From Pseudomonas sihuiensis (GTDB lineage Bacteria; Pseudomonadota; Gammaproteobacteria; Pseudomonadales; Pseudomonadaceae): 64,000 nucleotides of DNA. The stretch is from positions 4,712,001 through 4,776,000 of the forward strand of contig NZ_LT629797.1 in the NCBI RefSeq assembly GCF_900106015.1. The letters are read 5' to 3'. Under the pieces are notes generated by a model. That model made no database searches and had not been told where the DNA came from. It saw only the letters and a list, made by a program, of their open reading frames with translations. This document shows, in pieces, positions 57,137 through 64,000 of this stretch. A program made the position numbers and the translations under genes. How positions within the stretch are numbered: position 1 is the first letter of the stretch; each line of letters starts with the position of its first letter.

Positions 57137-58275
57137 GCCGCAAGATCAAGGTTCTGCAGATGCAGAACCGTTACAACGTCAATGCGTCTGATCTGGCCGA
57201 GCAGATTATTCAGGGTTTGCCCACAGACAACTTCGAAGTTACCACACTGTTTCTGCGTGGGCGGCCTGGTGAGGGCGAGCCGGAAAGTCGTGCTACACGC
57301 TCCCTATATCTGGGCTTCAGTCAGTCGGACCTTAAAGGGGTACGGCTACGAGCCTTGTGGCGCCTTTATCGTCTGATCCGGGCTGAGCGTTTCGATGTGG
57401 TGATCGCCCATCGCTTCAAACCGATGAACATGCTGATGCTGCTCAACCGTGCGTTGCGTATTCCGCTTTGCATCGGCGTGCAGCATGGGATTGGCGATTT
57501 TGATCGCCCATACCGCCGCTGGGAGTCACGTCAGTTGCTGAAGGATAACTGGCGTATCGTAGGCGTCTCCCGGGCTGTGCGCGACTACCTGATCGGTTGT
57601 GACGCTGGTTTCGACGCGACCAATACGGTGCAGATCAACAACGCGATCGATATTGATCGTGCCGAAACATTGCAGCATCCCAAAGCATACGCCCGCGAGT
57701 TGCTTGGCCTTTCGCAGGAGCCTTTTGTCTTCGGGGCTATCGGTCGGCTGGTACCGGTCAAGGGGCATGTCCACTTGATCGAGGCGTTTGCTCAGGTGCG
57801 TGCCCGTTACCCTCAAGCTCAGTTGGCCATCATTGGCGAAGGTCGCATGCGTCAGGAGCTTGAGGCGCTGGTCGCGCGCCTTGGTCTGGCCGATGCGGTG
57901 TTCCTGTTGGGCGCGCGTGAGGATGCCCTGCAGTATGTCAGGGCATTCGACGCTTTCGTCATGCCGTCTCTGAGCGAAGGGCTGCCGCTGGCCCTGCTGG
58001 AGGGTATGAGTGGGCATCTTCCTGTCATCGGCTCGGATATTCCGAGTCTGAAGCCCATCCTTGAGGATTGTGGGGGGCGCCTGTTTCCGAGTGGACGGCC
58101 TGATTTGCTGGCCGCGATCATGATGAATCTGCTGGCAATGACGAAGCAAGAGCGGGACGAGGAAGGGGCTCGGTCGTATGCTTATCTGCGTCGGGCTCAT
58201 GACATCGAGGATTTTCGCCGACACTACCTCAAGCTGGTAGAAGAAGGGGTTGGCAATGAAAGGCGTTTTTCATGA
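57133..58275 (+). CDS. Glycosyltransferase family 4 (Ssg-like)
   Basis: The 380-residue GT-B protein begins MSRKIKVLQMQNRYNVNASDLAEQIIQGL and has FGAIGRLVPVKGHVHLIEAFAQV and FDAFVMPSLSEGLPLALLEGMSGHLPVIGSDI (E-x7-E pattern, SEGLPLALLE). Position just before a GT2 and waaL matches ssg (PA5001) of P. aeruginosa, a core-related transferase linked to phage and exopolysaccharide traits, but the identity is by context and family only. The start ATG overlaps the previous stop (ATGA), and its own stop overlaps the next start. Confidence 0.88.
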   Translation: MSRKIKVLQMQNRYNVNASDLAEQIIQGLPTDNFEVTTLFLRGRPGEGEPESRATRSLYLGFSQSDLKGVRLRALWRLYRLIRAERFDVVIAHRFKPMNMLMLLNRALRIPLCIGVQHGIGDFDRPYRRWESRQLLKDNWRIVGVSRAVRDYLIGCDAGFDATNTVQINNAIDIDRAETLQHPKAYARELLGLSQEPFVFGAIGRLVPVKGHVHLIEAFAQVRARYPQAQLAIIGEGRMRQELEALVARLGLADAVFLLGAREDALQYVRAFDAFVMPSLSEGLPLALLEGMSGHLPVIGSDIPSLKPILEDCGGRLFPSGRPDLLAAIMMNLLAMTKQERDEEGARSYAYLRRAHDIEDFRRHYLKLVEEGVGNERRFS

Positions 58276-59141
58276 GTGAATCGAACCGGCAGCCGCTTGT
58301 CAGTGTTGTCATTTCGTCCTACAACCATGCGCCCTACATCGAACGCTGTATCGAAAGCGTATTGGCGCAAACCTATCCGAATATCGAGTTGCTGGTCGTC
58401 GATGACGGTTCCAGCGATGACAGTGTCGTGCGGATCCGGGCATTGCAGGCGCGCCACGCATTCGATTTCGTCGCCCAGGAAAATCAGGGGCTGGCTCGTA
58501 CCCTGAATGGTTGCATAGCTCGTTCACAGGGGAGTCTGGTCGCGCCTTTTGGTTCCGACGACATTATGTGCCCCGAGCGTATCGCTATTCAGGTCGCCTA
58601 TATGCAGGACAAGCCTGAGGTCGGTATCTGTGCCGGGGAAATCCAGTACATCGATGCAGAGGGAAAGCCGCAGTGTCGGCGTAAGCGCAAGCTTGGGTTT
58701 CGTCGCCTGAATTTTGAGGATCTGTTCAACGACAAAAAGGCCGGCGCTCCCGCACCGACCCTGCTGTTTCGACGTGAGGTGCTGGAAGCCGTCGGTGGCT
58801 TCGATCCAGAGATCCGTCTGGAGGATCTGTTGGTCGAGTTGAAGATTACCCGGGCCGGATACTTCATCGACGTGCTCCCCGATGTGCTGGCGCAGTATAG
58901 GGTGCATGAAACCAATACCTACAAGAACCGGCGCATGATGGTGGACGCGGTGCTGAGCACCTATGGGCATTTTGCCGATCACCCGGATTATCCGAAGGTG
59001 TGCGCGGCCTTCATCAATTCGATGCTGCTCAAGTGTGCACGCGATGACAAGCCGCTGGCTCGTGAGCTGTTGGCGCAATTGCCGATGAAGTACCGCAATC
59101 TGAAGACGGCTCGCGCGATTTTTCGCCTGATGATGCCCTGA
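58272..59141 (+). CDS. Glycosyltransferase family 2 (WapR-like position)
   Basis: The 289-residue protein has PLVSVVISSYNHAPYIERCIESVLAQTYPNIELLVVDDGSSDDSV, NQGLARTLNGCIARSQGSLVAPFGSDDIM and LLFRREVLEAVGGFDPEIRLEDLLVELKI, a family 2 transferase. Its place before the convergent kinase/waaL pair matches wapR (PA5000), the rhamnosyltransferase that makes the O-antigen-accepting core; whether it transfers rhamnose is not shown. It is the last gene of the long plus-strand operon and converges with the next gene, 11 bases apart, with a G-run between. Confidence 0.85.
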   Translation: MSESNRQPLVSVVISSYNHAPYIERCIESVLAQTYPNIELLVVDDGSSDDSVVRIRALQARHAFDFVAQENQGLARTLNGCIARSQGSLVAPFGSDDIMCPERIAIQVAYMQDKPEVGICAGEIQYIDAEGKPQCRRKRKLGFRRLNFEDLFNDKKAGAPAPTLLFRREVLEAVGGFDPEIRLEDLLVELKITRAGYFIDVLPDVLAQYRVHETNTYKNRRMMVDAVLSTYGHFADHPDYPKVCAAFINSMLLKCARDDKPLARELLAQLPMKYRNLKTARAIFRLMMP

Positions 59142-59152
59142 GGTCGGGCGGA

Positions 59153-59818
59153 TCAGGGGAGGGGGGGGTAGGCCTTGTTCAAAGCGCGTTCGAAGCTCAT
59201 CGCGTGCCTGCTGCTGCAATTTTGGGCATAGCCCGCTACCCAGTCCTGCCGATGCTGCTGTGTGAGCCACGCGGTGTCTTCCGGGTAGCGCAGAATGTGC
59301 TGAATATTGCGCTTGCGCTTGCCGGCATTGAGCGGGTGGCTTCCAACCTTCATGTCCGACAGGTCGATCAGCCCTAGTGTGCCGTCTGGCAAGCGCAGGA
59401 CATTGCCCAGGTGCAGGGAGCGGAAGTAGACACCTGACTGGTGCAGATGGGCGAGAAAGGCTCCGAATTGACGAACTTCGATTGAGCGCTGTTCAGCATC
59501 GATCCGGCGCCAGTGGTTGCGCAGCGTGTCCCCTGGCAGCGGCCGGTACAGCACGGCATTCAATTGCCTGTCAGGAATGAGCAGCAGCTCCACGACATCT
59601 GGGCAGGCGACGCCCAGCTCTTTCAGGCGCTGCACGTTGCTGGCGAAGCGCTTGCTCGGCAGGATCCAGAGCGCCGACGACAGCAGCCGCTTGCGCCGGT
59701 AGAACTTCAGGAAATTGCCGTCCGACAAGCGTGCGACCTTCAACCCGAAGCCATCGCTTTCTATCGGGGTGGAGTTCTGCAGGAGCGCATCGAGCTGCAA
59801 GGTGCTGATTGTTCTCAT
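59153..59818 (-). CDS. Kinase-like protein with altered catalytic loop, next to waaL
   Basis: The 221-residue protein has FLKFYRRKRLL (ATP lysine), LRNHWRRIDAEQ, and a catalytic loop that reads GVYFRSLHLGNVLRLPDGTLGLIDLSDMKVG. Where active small kinases have HRDLHxGN this has FRSLHLGN, so the catalytic aspartate is a serine, while LIDLSD keeps the metal aspartate. It matches the position of PA4998, described as a probable kinase. It may still bind nucleotide or use another mechanism. Its ATG overlaps the waaL stop by four bases (ATGA), so it is made together with the ligase. Confidence 0.82.
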   Translation of the reverse strand: MRTISTLQLDALLQNSTPIESDGFGLKVARLSDGNFLKFYRRKRLLSSALWILPSKRFASNVQRLKELGVACPDVVELLLIPDRQLNAVLYRPLPGDTLRNHWRRIDAEQRSIEVRQFGAFLAHLHQSGVYFRSLHLGNVLRLPDGTLGLIDLSDMKVGSHPLNAGKRKRNIQHILRYPEDTAWLTQQHRQDWVAGYAQNCSSRHAMSFERALNKAYPPLP

Positions 59819-60972
59819 CGTTTGTCCAGTTGGCGCTGCTGGATGGAAAGTGCTGCTACCAGTGACAGCGGAATCCAGATCAGGAACCAGCTTTCGTTGG
59901 GCCTGGAGAGGTAGGAGCTGCCCTCGGTAAGGCCGGCAGCGATACCGTAGACGAGCAGTGCCGATGCGATCTGAAAACCGGCGTGTCTTCTCTGTTGCAG
60001 GCAGCGGAATAGAGCGGCTCCGTACATCACCAGCCATAGGATGAGTCCGACGGCGCCGAGTTCCAGTAGCACGGCCAGCTCCACGTTATGTGGGTCACTC
60101 AGAAGGTGACCTATTGCCGGGATGTCGAAGATGAACTTACTGTCGTAGCCATATCCGAACCACGGCTTCGCGGCCGCCTGGGAAACGGCGTCGGCCCAGA
60201 GTTGAGGCCGGAAGGAAAGTCCGCGTTCCAGGAATATCTCCGGCATCGCTGCAAAGGTCGTGATGGCCAGGGCGATCAGCGCACCTATCAGGTAGGCCCC
60301 ACGGCGAGGTGTCATCACCAGCATCCACAGGCTGGTCAGGGTCAGCGCCAGGAGCGGGGTACGGGAGCCGGTGGCAAGAAGTGCAAGCAGCAATGGAGTG
60401 GCACAGATAATCGGTAGCCAGTCACGGCGCTCGCTCTGCGCGAGCCAGCCAGCCAGCCAGTAGGTGCAGAAAAAGCCCAGCACATGGGACGTCAGCAGCG
60501 GATTGCTGAGCGCTCCGGTTCCAATCAGCCGTTGTTCGGATGGATAGGCGTTGGCGTAGATGCACAGATTGATCACGGCCGCGCCCACGGCAAGGAACGC
60601 CCCGACCCTGAGTGCGGAGAGCAGCAGGCGTTGATCCTTGCAGGCAATCAGGGTGCAGGCCGCAAACATCATGAATACATACAGTGGCCGCTTGGCCAGG
60701 CCGCTCAGGCTGGTGTCTGCTTGGGTCCATGAAAGGCTCAGCAGCAACCAGGCCGCGAATGCCAAGTAGGCCAGCGTGATCGGCTCCTTGAGCAACTGCA
60801 TGAATACTTTTGGAGAGAGCAGCAGTGCGATCAGGGCGGGGGCGGCGAGCAGCGCGTAGAAAAACTTCGTGTACTGGCTGCCGTTCGCGGACCAGAATAG
60901 GCCGCTCAACAACACCAGGTAGCCCGCCACCAGCCAGTAGCTGGAAATGAAGTCGCTGATACGCAGGCGCAT
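59815..60972 (-). CDS. waaL: O-antigen ligase
   Basis: The 385-residue protein has about ten to twelve hydrophobic helices, with the large periplasmic loop between the late helices carrying SFRPQLWADAVSQAAAKPWFGYGYDSKFIFDIPAIGHLLSDPHNVELAVLLELG; the arginine and the PHN histidine are the known catalytic residues of Wzy_C-type ligases. It joins O-polysaccharide to lipid A-core at the periplasmic face. Start at 60972 (MRLRISDFISSYW) is a guess; a GTG at 61002 is also possible and neither has a strong ribosome-binding site. Divergent from msbA. Confidence 0.9.
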   Translation of the reverse strand: MRLRISDFISSYWLVAGYLVLLSGLFWSANGSQYTKFFYALLAAPALIALLLSPKVFMQLLKEPITLAYLAFAAWLLLSLSWTQADTSLSGLAKRPLYVFMMFAACTLIACKDQRLLLSALRVGAFLAVGAAVINLCIYANAYPSEQRLIGTGALSNPLLTSHVLGFFCTYWLAGWLAQSERRDWLPIICATPLLLALLATGSRTPLLALTLTSLWMLVMTPRRGAYLIGALIALAITTFAAMPEIFLERGLSFRPQLWADAVSQAAAKPWFGYGYDSKFIFDIPAIGHLLSDPHNVELAVLLELGAVGLILWLVMYGAALFRCLQQRRHAGFQIASALLVYGIAAGLTEGSSYLSRPNESWFLIWIPLSLVAALSIQQRQLDKR

Positions 60973-61073
60973 GGAGCGTGTGGGAGGGAGTGATGTCTGC
61001 ACGTTTGAAACCGGTGGCTGATTTTTGAATGGGCGGCATCTTAATGCATCCTCGGGGGGGTAGGCTGCATCTG

Positions 61074-61082
61074 TGCTAGAAT
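61074..61082 (+). promoter_or_regulatory. Candidate extended -10 promoter of msbA
   Basis: TGC-TAGAAT at 61074-61082 forms an extended -10 element 35 bases upstream of the msbA ATG in the divergent waaL-msbA gap. No good -35 hexamer lies at the right distance, which extended -10 promoters can tolerate. Confidence 0.4.
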
Positions 61083-61116
61083 TCGCGCTTTTTCGGCCAA
61101 GTCGAAGTGTGAGCGC

Positions 61117-62925
61117 ATGACCGACAAGCACACCACTGCAAGCCCATCTAGCAGCCTAAAAATCTATCTCCGCCTGCTGGGTTACGTTCGCCCCTACATC
61201 GGCATGTTCCTGATCAGTATCCTGGGCTACATCATTTTTGCGTCGACCCAGCCGATGCTGGCAGGCATCCTCAAGTACTTTGTGGATGGCCTGTCCAACC
61301 CCGAGGTCGTGCTGTTTCCCACGGTGCCCTACCTGCGCGATCTGCAACTACTGCAGACGGTGCCCCTGCTCATCGTCCTGATCGCCGCCTGGCAGGGGGT
61401 TGGCTCCTTTCTGGGTAACTATTTCCTGGCCAGGGTCTCGCTGGGCCTGGTTCACGACTTGCGTATCGCACTGTTCAACAGCCTCATGGTGTTGCCGAAC
61501 CGCTATTTCGACAGCCACAACTCCGGTCACCTGATCTCGCGCATAACCTTCAACGTCACGATGGTCACAGGAGCAGCGACGGATGCCATCAAGGTGGTTA
61601 TCCGTGAAGGGCTGACCATCATCTTCCTGTTCGCCTACTTGCTGTGGATGAACTGGCAACTGACTCTGGTGATGCTGGCAATCCTGCCGCTGATCGCGGT
61701 GATGGTGAGCAGTGCCAGCAAGAAATTCCGCAAGCAGAGTAAGAAGATCCAGGTGGCGATGGGCGATGTCACCCATGTCGCTTCCGAGACGATCCAGGGG
61801 TATCGCGTGGTACGCAGCTTTGGCGGGGAGACCTACGAGTCCCAGCGTTTTACTGCTGCCAGCCAGGACAACACCGAGAAGCAGCTGCGCATGACTAAGA
61901 CCGGCGCGGTGTACACGCCGATGCTGCAGCTGGTGATCTACAGCGCGATGGCGGTGTTGATGTTCCTGGTGCTGCTGCTGCGTGGCGACGCCACGGCGGG
62001 CGACATGGTTGCCTACATCACTGCAGCCGGCCTGCTGCCGAAGCCGATTCGCCAGCTTTCAGAGGTCAGTTCGACCATCCAGAAAGGTGTGGCGGGCGCC
62101 GAGAGCATCTTCGAGCAGCTCGATGAGGTGCCGGAGGTCGATCAGGGCACGATAGAGCGCGAGCGCATCAGTGGCCGACTGGAAGTCCGTAATCTCAGCT
62201 TCCAGTACCCGGGCGCGGAAAAACCTGTGCTCAGCGATATCAGCTTTACCGCTGAGCCCGGGCAGATGGTGGCATTGGTTGGGCGTTCCGGTAGCGGGAA
62301 ATCGACCCTGGCCAATCTGATTCCCCGTTTCTACCATCACGAAACGGGTCAGATCCTGCTGGATGGGGTAGACGTCGAGCAATACAAATTGCGTAATCTG
62401 CGGCGTCATATTGCTCTGGTTACGCAGCAGGTCACTCTGTTCAATGACAGTGTGGCCAGCAATATTGCCTATGGCGACCTGGCCGGTGCTCCGCGTGAAG
62501 CGATTGAGCAGGCGGTCGAAGCGGCCTATGCCAAGGAGTTCATCGACAAGCTGCCGCAGGGGCTGGATACCGAGGTTGGCGAGAACGGCGTGCTGCTGTC
62601 AGGTGGCCAGCGCCAGCGCTTGGCAATTGCACGGGCTTTGCTCAAGGACGCATCGATCCTTGTTCTGGACGAAGCGACTTCGGCCCTTGACACTGAGTCC
62701 GAGCGGCATATCCAGGCCGCGCTGGATCGGGTCATGGAGGGCCGAACCACGTTGGTGATTGCACATCGTCTGTCGACCATCGAGAAGGCCGATATGATCC
62801 TGGTGATGGATCAGGGGCACATCGTCGAGCGCGGTACTCATGACCAGTTGCTGGCCCAAAACGGTTTCTACGCACGTTTGCACTCTATGGGGCTCGATGA
62901 AGGCGCGCCGCTGGATATCGCCTGA
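61117..62925 (+). CDS. msbA: Lipid A-core flippase MsbA (ABC exporter)
   Basis: The 602-residue half-transporter has a six-helix membrane domain (about 20-330, FASTQPMLAGILKYFVDG) and a C-terminal ATPase with Walker A GRSGSGKST (about 392-400), LSGGQRQRLAIARALL (signature) and ILVLDEATSALD (Walker B) plus VIAHRLST (H-loop). It moves lipid A-core across the inner membrane. It is the first plus-strand gene after the waaL divergent region and is followed 41 bases later by hldE. Confidence 0.96.
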   Translation: MTDKHTTASPSSSLKIYLRLLGYVRPYIGMFLISILGYIIFASTQPMLAGILKYFVDGLSNPEVVLFPTVPYLRDLQLLQTVPLLIVLIAAWQGVGSFLGNYFLARVSLGLVHDLRIALFNSLMVLPNRYFDSHNSGHLISRITFNVTMVTGAATDAIKVVIREGLTIIFLFAYLLWMNWQLTLVMLAILPLIAVMVSSASKKFRKQSKKIQVAMGDVTHVASETIQGYRVVRSFGGETYESQRFTAASQDNTEKQLRMTKTGAVYTPMLQLVIYSAMAVLMFLVLLLRGDATAGDMVAYITAAGLLPKPIRQLSEVSSTIQKGVAGAESIFEQLDEVPEVDQGTIERERISGRLEVRNLSFQYPGAEKPVLSDISFTAEPGQMVALVGRSGSGKSTLANLIPRFYHHETGQILLDGVDVEQYKLRNLRRHIALVTQQVTLFNDSVASNIAYGDLAGAPREAIEQAVEAAYAKEFIDKLPQGLDTEVGENGVLLSGGQRQRLAIARALLKDASILVLDEATSALDTESERHIQAALDRVMEGRTTLVIAHRLSTIEKADMILVMDQGHIVERGTHDQLLAQNGFYARLHSMGLDEGAPLDIA

Positions 62926-62966
62926 TAAACTACGAGCCCGCCAAGACTAAGGCCTCCGGAGTTCAT

Positions 62967-64000
62967 ATGAAGTTAACCATGCCTCGCTACGATCAAGCCG
63001 CCGTTCTGGTGGTGGGCGACGTGATGCTTGATCGCTATTGGCATGGCGGCACCTCGCGGATTTCTCCGGAGGCGCCGGTTCCGGTGGTGCGTGTCGACCA
63101 GATCGAGGATCGTCCCGGTGGTGCTGCCAACGTGGCCCTGAATATCGCCGCACTCGGTGCGCGGGCCTTGCTGGTTGGCGTGACCGGTAATGATGAGGCC
63201 GCCGAAAGCCTCAGCGACAGCCTGAATGGCGCCGGCGTGGAAACTCATTTCCAGCGCCTCGACGACCAGCCGACCATCGTCAAGTTGCGGGTGATGAGCC
63301 GTCACCAGCAACTGCTGCGTATGGACTTCGAGGAACCGTTCAACACCGACACCGTCGCCCTGGCGCGTGAGGTCGATACGTTGCTCGATGGGATCAAGGT
63401 GCTTGTGCTATCGGACTATGGCAAGGGTGCGCTGCAGAATCATCAGGTGCTGATCCAGGCCGCGCGCAACAAGGGCATTGCGGTGCTGGCCGATCCCAAG
63501 GGCAAGGACTTTTCCATCTACCGTGGCGCCAGCCTGATCACCCCCAATCTGCACGAGTTCGAGCTTATCGTTGGCGGTTGCGCCGATGAAGCCGAGCTGG
63601 TCAGCAAGGGTGCCACGCTGATGCGCGAACTGGAGCTGGGGGCCCTGCTGGTGACCCGTGGCGAGCACGGCATGACCCTGCTGCGTCCGGATCACGCCCC
63701 GCTGCACCTGCCGGCTCGCGCCCGCGAGGTGTTCGATGTCACCGGCGCAGGCGATACGGTTATTTCCACCCTTGCAGCTTCCATTGCTGCCGGCGAAGAG
63801 TTGCCGCTGGCGGTGGCCCTGGCCAACCTGGCTGCCGGCATCGTTGTCGGTAAGCTGGGCACTGCTGCCATCAGTGCACCCGAGCTGCGTCGCGCGGTAC
63901 AGCGTGAAGAAGGTTCCGAGCGTGGCGTGCTGAGCCTGGATCAGTTGCTGATCGCCATTGACGACGCCCGCGCCCATGGCGAGAAGATCGTTTTCACCAA
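62967..64000 (+). CDS. hldE: Bifunctional heptose kinase/adenylyltransferase HldE (truncated by window edge)
   Basis: The visible 344 residues begin MKLTMPRYDQAAVLVVGDVMLDRYWHGGTSRISPEAPVPVVRVDQIEDRPGGAANVALNIAALGA, the PfkB-type heptose-7-phosphate kinase domain, with GAGDT in VFDVTGAGDTVIS as the catalytic anion hole. The reading is open to base 64000, ending GEKIVFT at the start of the adenylyltransferase domain; full HldE is about 474 residues, so about 130 are missing. It makes the ADP-heptose precursor used by WaaC and WaaF encoded in this window. ATG at 62967, after a CCGGAG site. Confidence 0.95.
   Translation, partial: MKLTMPRYDQAAVLVVGDVMLDRYWHGGTSRISPEAPVPVVRVDQIEDRPGGAANVALNIAALGARALLVGVTGNDEAAESLSDSLNGAGVETHFQRLDDQPTIVKLRVMSRHQQLLRMDFEEPFNTDTVALAREVDTLLDGIKVLVLSDYGKGALQNHQVLIQAARNKGIAVLADPKGKDFSIYRGASLITPNLHEFELIVGGCADEAELVSKGATLMRELELGALLVTRGEHGMTLLRPDHAPLHLPARAREVFDVTGAGDTVISTLAASIAAGEELPLAVALANLAAGIVVGKLGTAAISAPELRRAVQREEGSERGVLSLDQLLIAIDDARAHGEKIVFT

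Larger units (their letters stand above)
46369..64000. other. LPS core biosynthesis and assembly locus
   Basis: The stretch encodes successive steps of LPS core making: heptosyltransferases II and I, WaaG, a set of core kinases, a carbamoyltransferase, outer-core glycosyltransferases, O-antigen ligase, MsbA flippase and the ADP-heptose enzyme HldE. The plus-strand genes up to 59141 overlap or abut with two larger gaps (before 53400 and before 48428 only 9 bases), then waaL and a kinase-like gene face left, then msbA and hldE face right. The order is that recalled for P. aeruginosa, with a changed glycosyltransferase block at 55137-59141. Confidence 0.92.

Overview
The window is GC-rich, gene-dense chromosomal DNA from a Pseudomonas. 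This rests on gene order: the right half follows, from memory, the order of P. aeruginosa PAO1 around PA4996-PA5023 (selO, mscK, nhaP2, acyl-CoA dehydrogenase ... msrA, dipA, aceF, aceE, glnE, ilvE, waaF, waaC, waaG, waaP, kinases, carbamoyltransferase ... waaL, kinase, msbA, hldE). Several Pseudomonas-type REP-like inverted repeats agree. The species was not determined. No rRNA, tRNA, CRISPR, prophage or intact insertion sequence was seen.

Region 1 (1-13636, all minus strand) is most of an aryl polyene (APE/xanthomonadin-like) pigment cluster read right to left: chain-length-factor-type ketosynthase, acyltransferase, two acyl carrier proteins, a small membrane protein, an acyl-activating enzyme fused to a hotdog dehydratase, a GT2 glycosyltransferase, an LpxL-like acyltransferase, an MIO-type aromatic ammonia-lyase, a thioesterase, a LolA-like carrier, an MMPL/RND exporter, a cation/proton antiporter-like protein, an FAD enzyme with flavin-halogenase motifs and a methyltransferase cut by the window edge. 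Nearly all junctions overlap by a few bases, so this is one long operon. The remaining ketosynthase, ketoreductase and dehydratase genes expected for the pathway must lie left of base 1. A 146-bp MITE-like palindromic element sits between the last two genes.

Region 2 (13886-33288) is ordinary housekeeping and accessory sequence: an orphan ParA ATPase, universal stress protein, thioesterase, trxC, an SLC13-type permease with RCK_C domains, selO, mscK, nhaP2, an acyl-CoA dehydrogenase, a nitronate monooxygenase/MFS pair with a divergent LysR regulator, rlmJ, an HD-GYP protein and a small YjfB-like motility protein.

Region 3 (33305-46308) carries msrA, the c-di-GMP enzyme dipA (degenerate GGDEF, intact EAL), a secreted protein of unknown function, pyruvate dehydrogenase aceE-aceF (AceF has three lipoyl domains, two nearly identical), glnE and ilvE. 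Two matching palindromes in the aceE-glnE gap look like operators.

Region 4 (46369-64000) is the LPS core and assembly locus: heptosyltransferases WaaF and WaaC, glucosyltransferase WaaG, kinases WaaP/WapP/WapQ and a double-kinase protein, a carbamoyltransferase, four further glycosyltransferases, then convergent WaaL ligase with a kinase-like protein, and finally MsbA and the start of HldE. Inner-core heptose synthesis, assembly, phosphorylation, carbamoylation, outer-core glycosylation, flipping of lipid A-core and O-antigen ligation are therefore encoded together.
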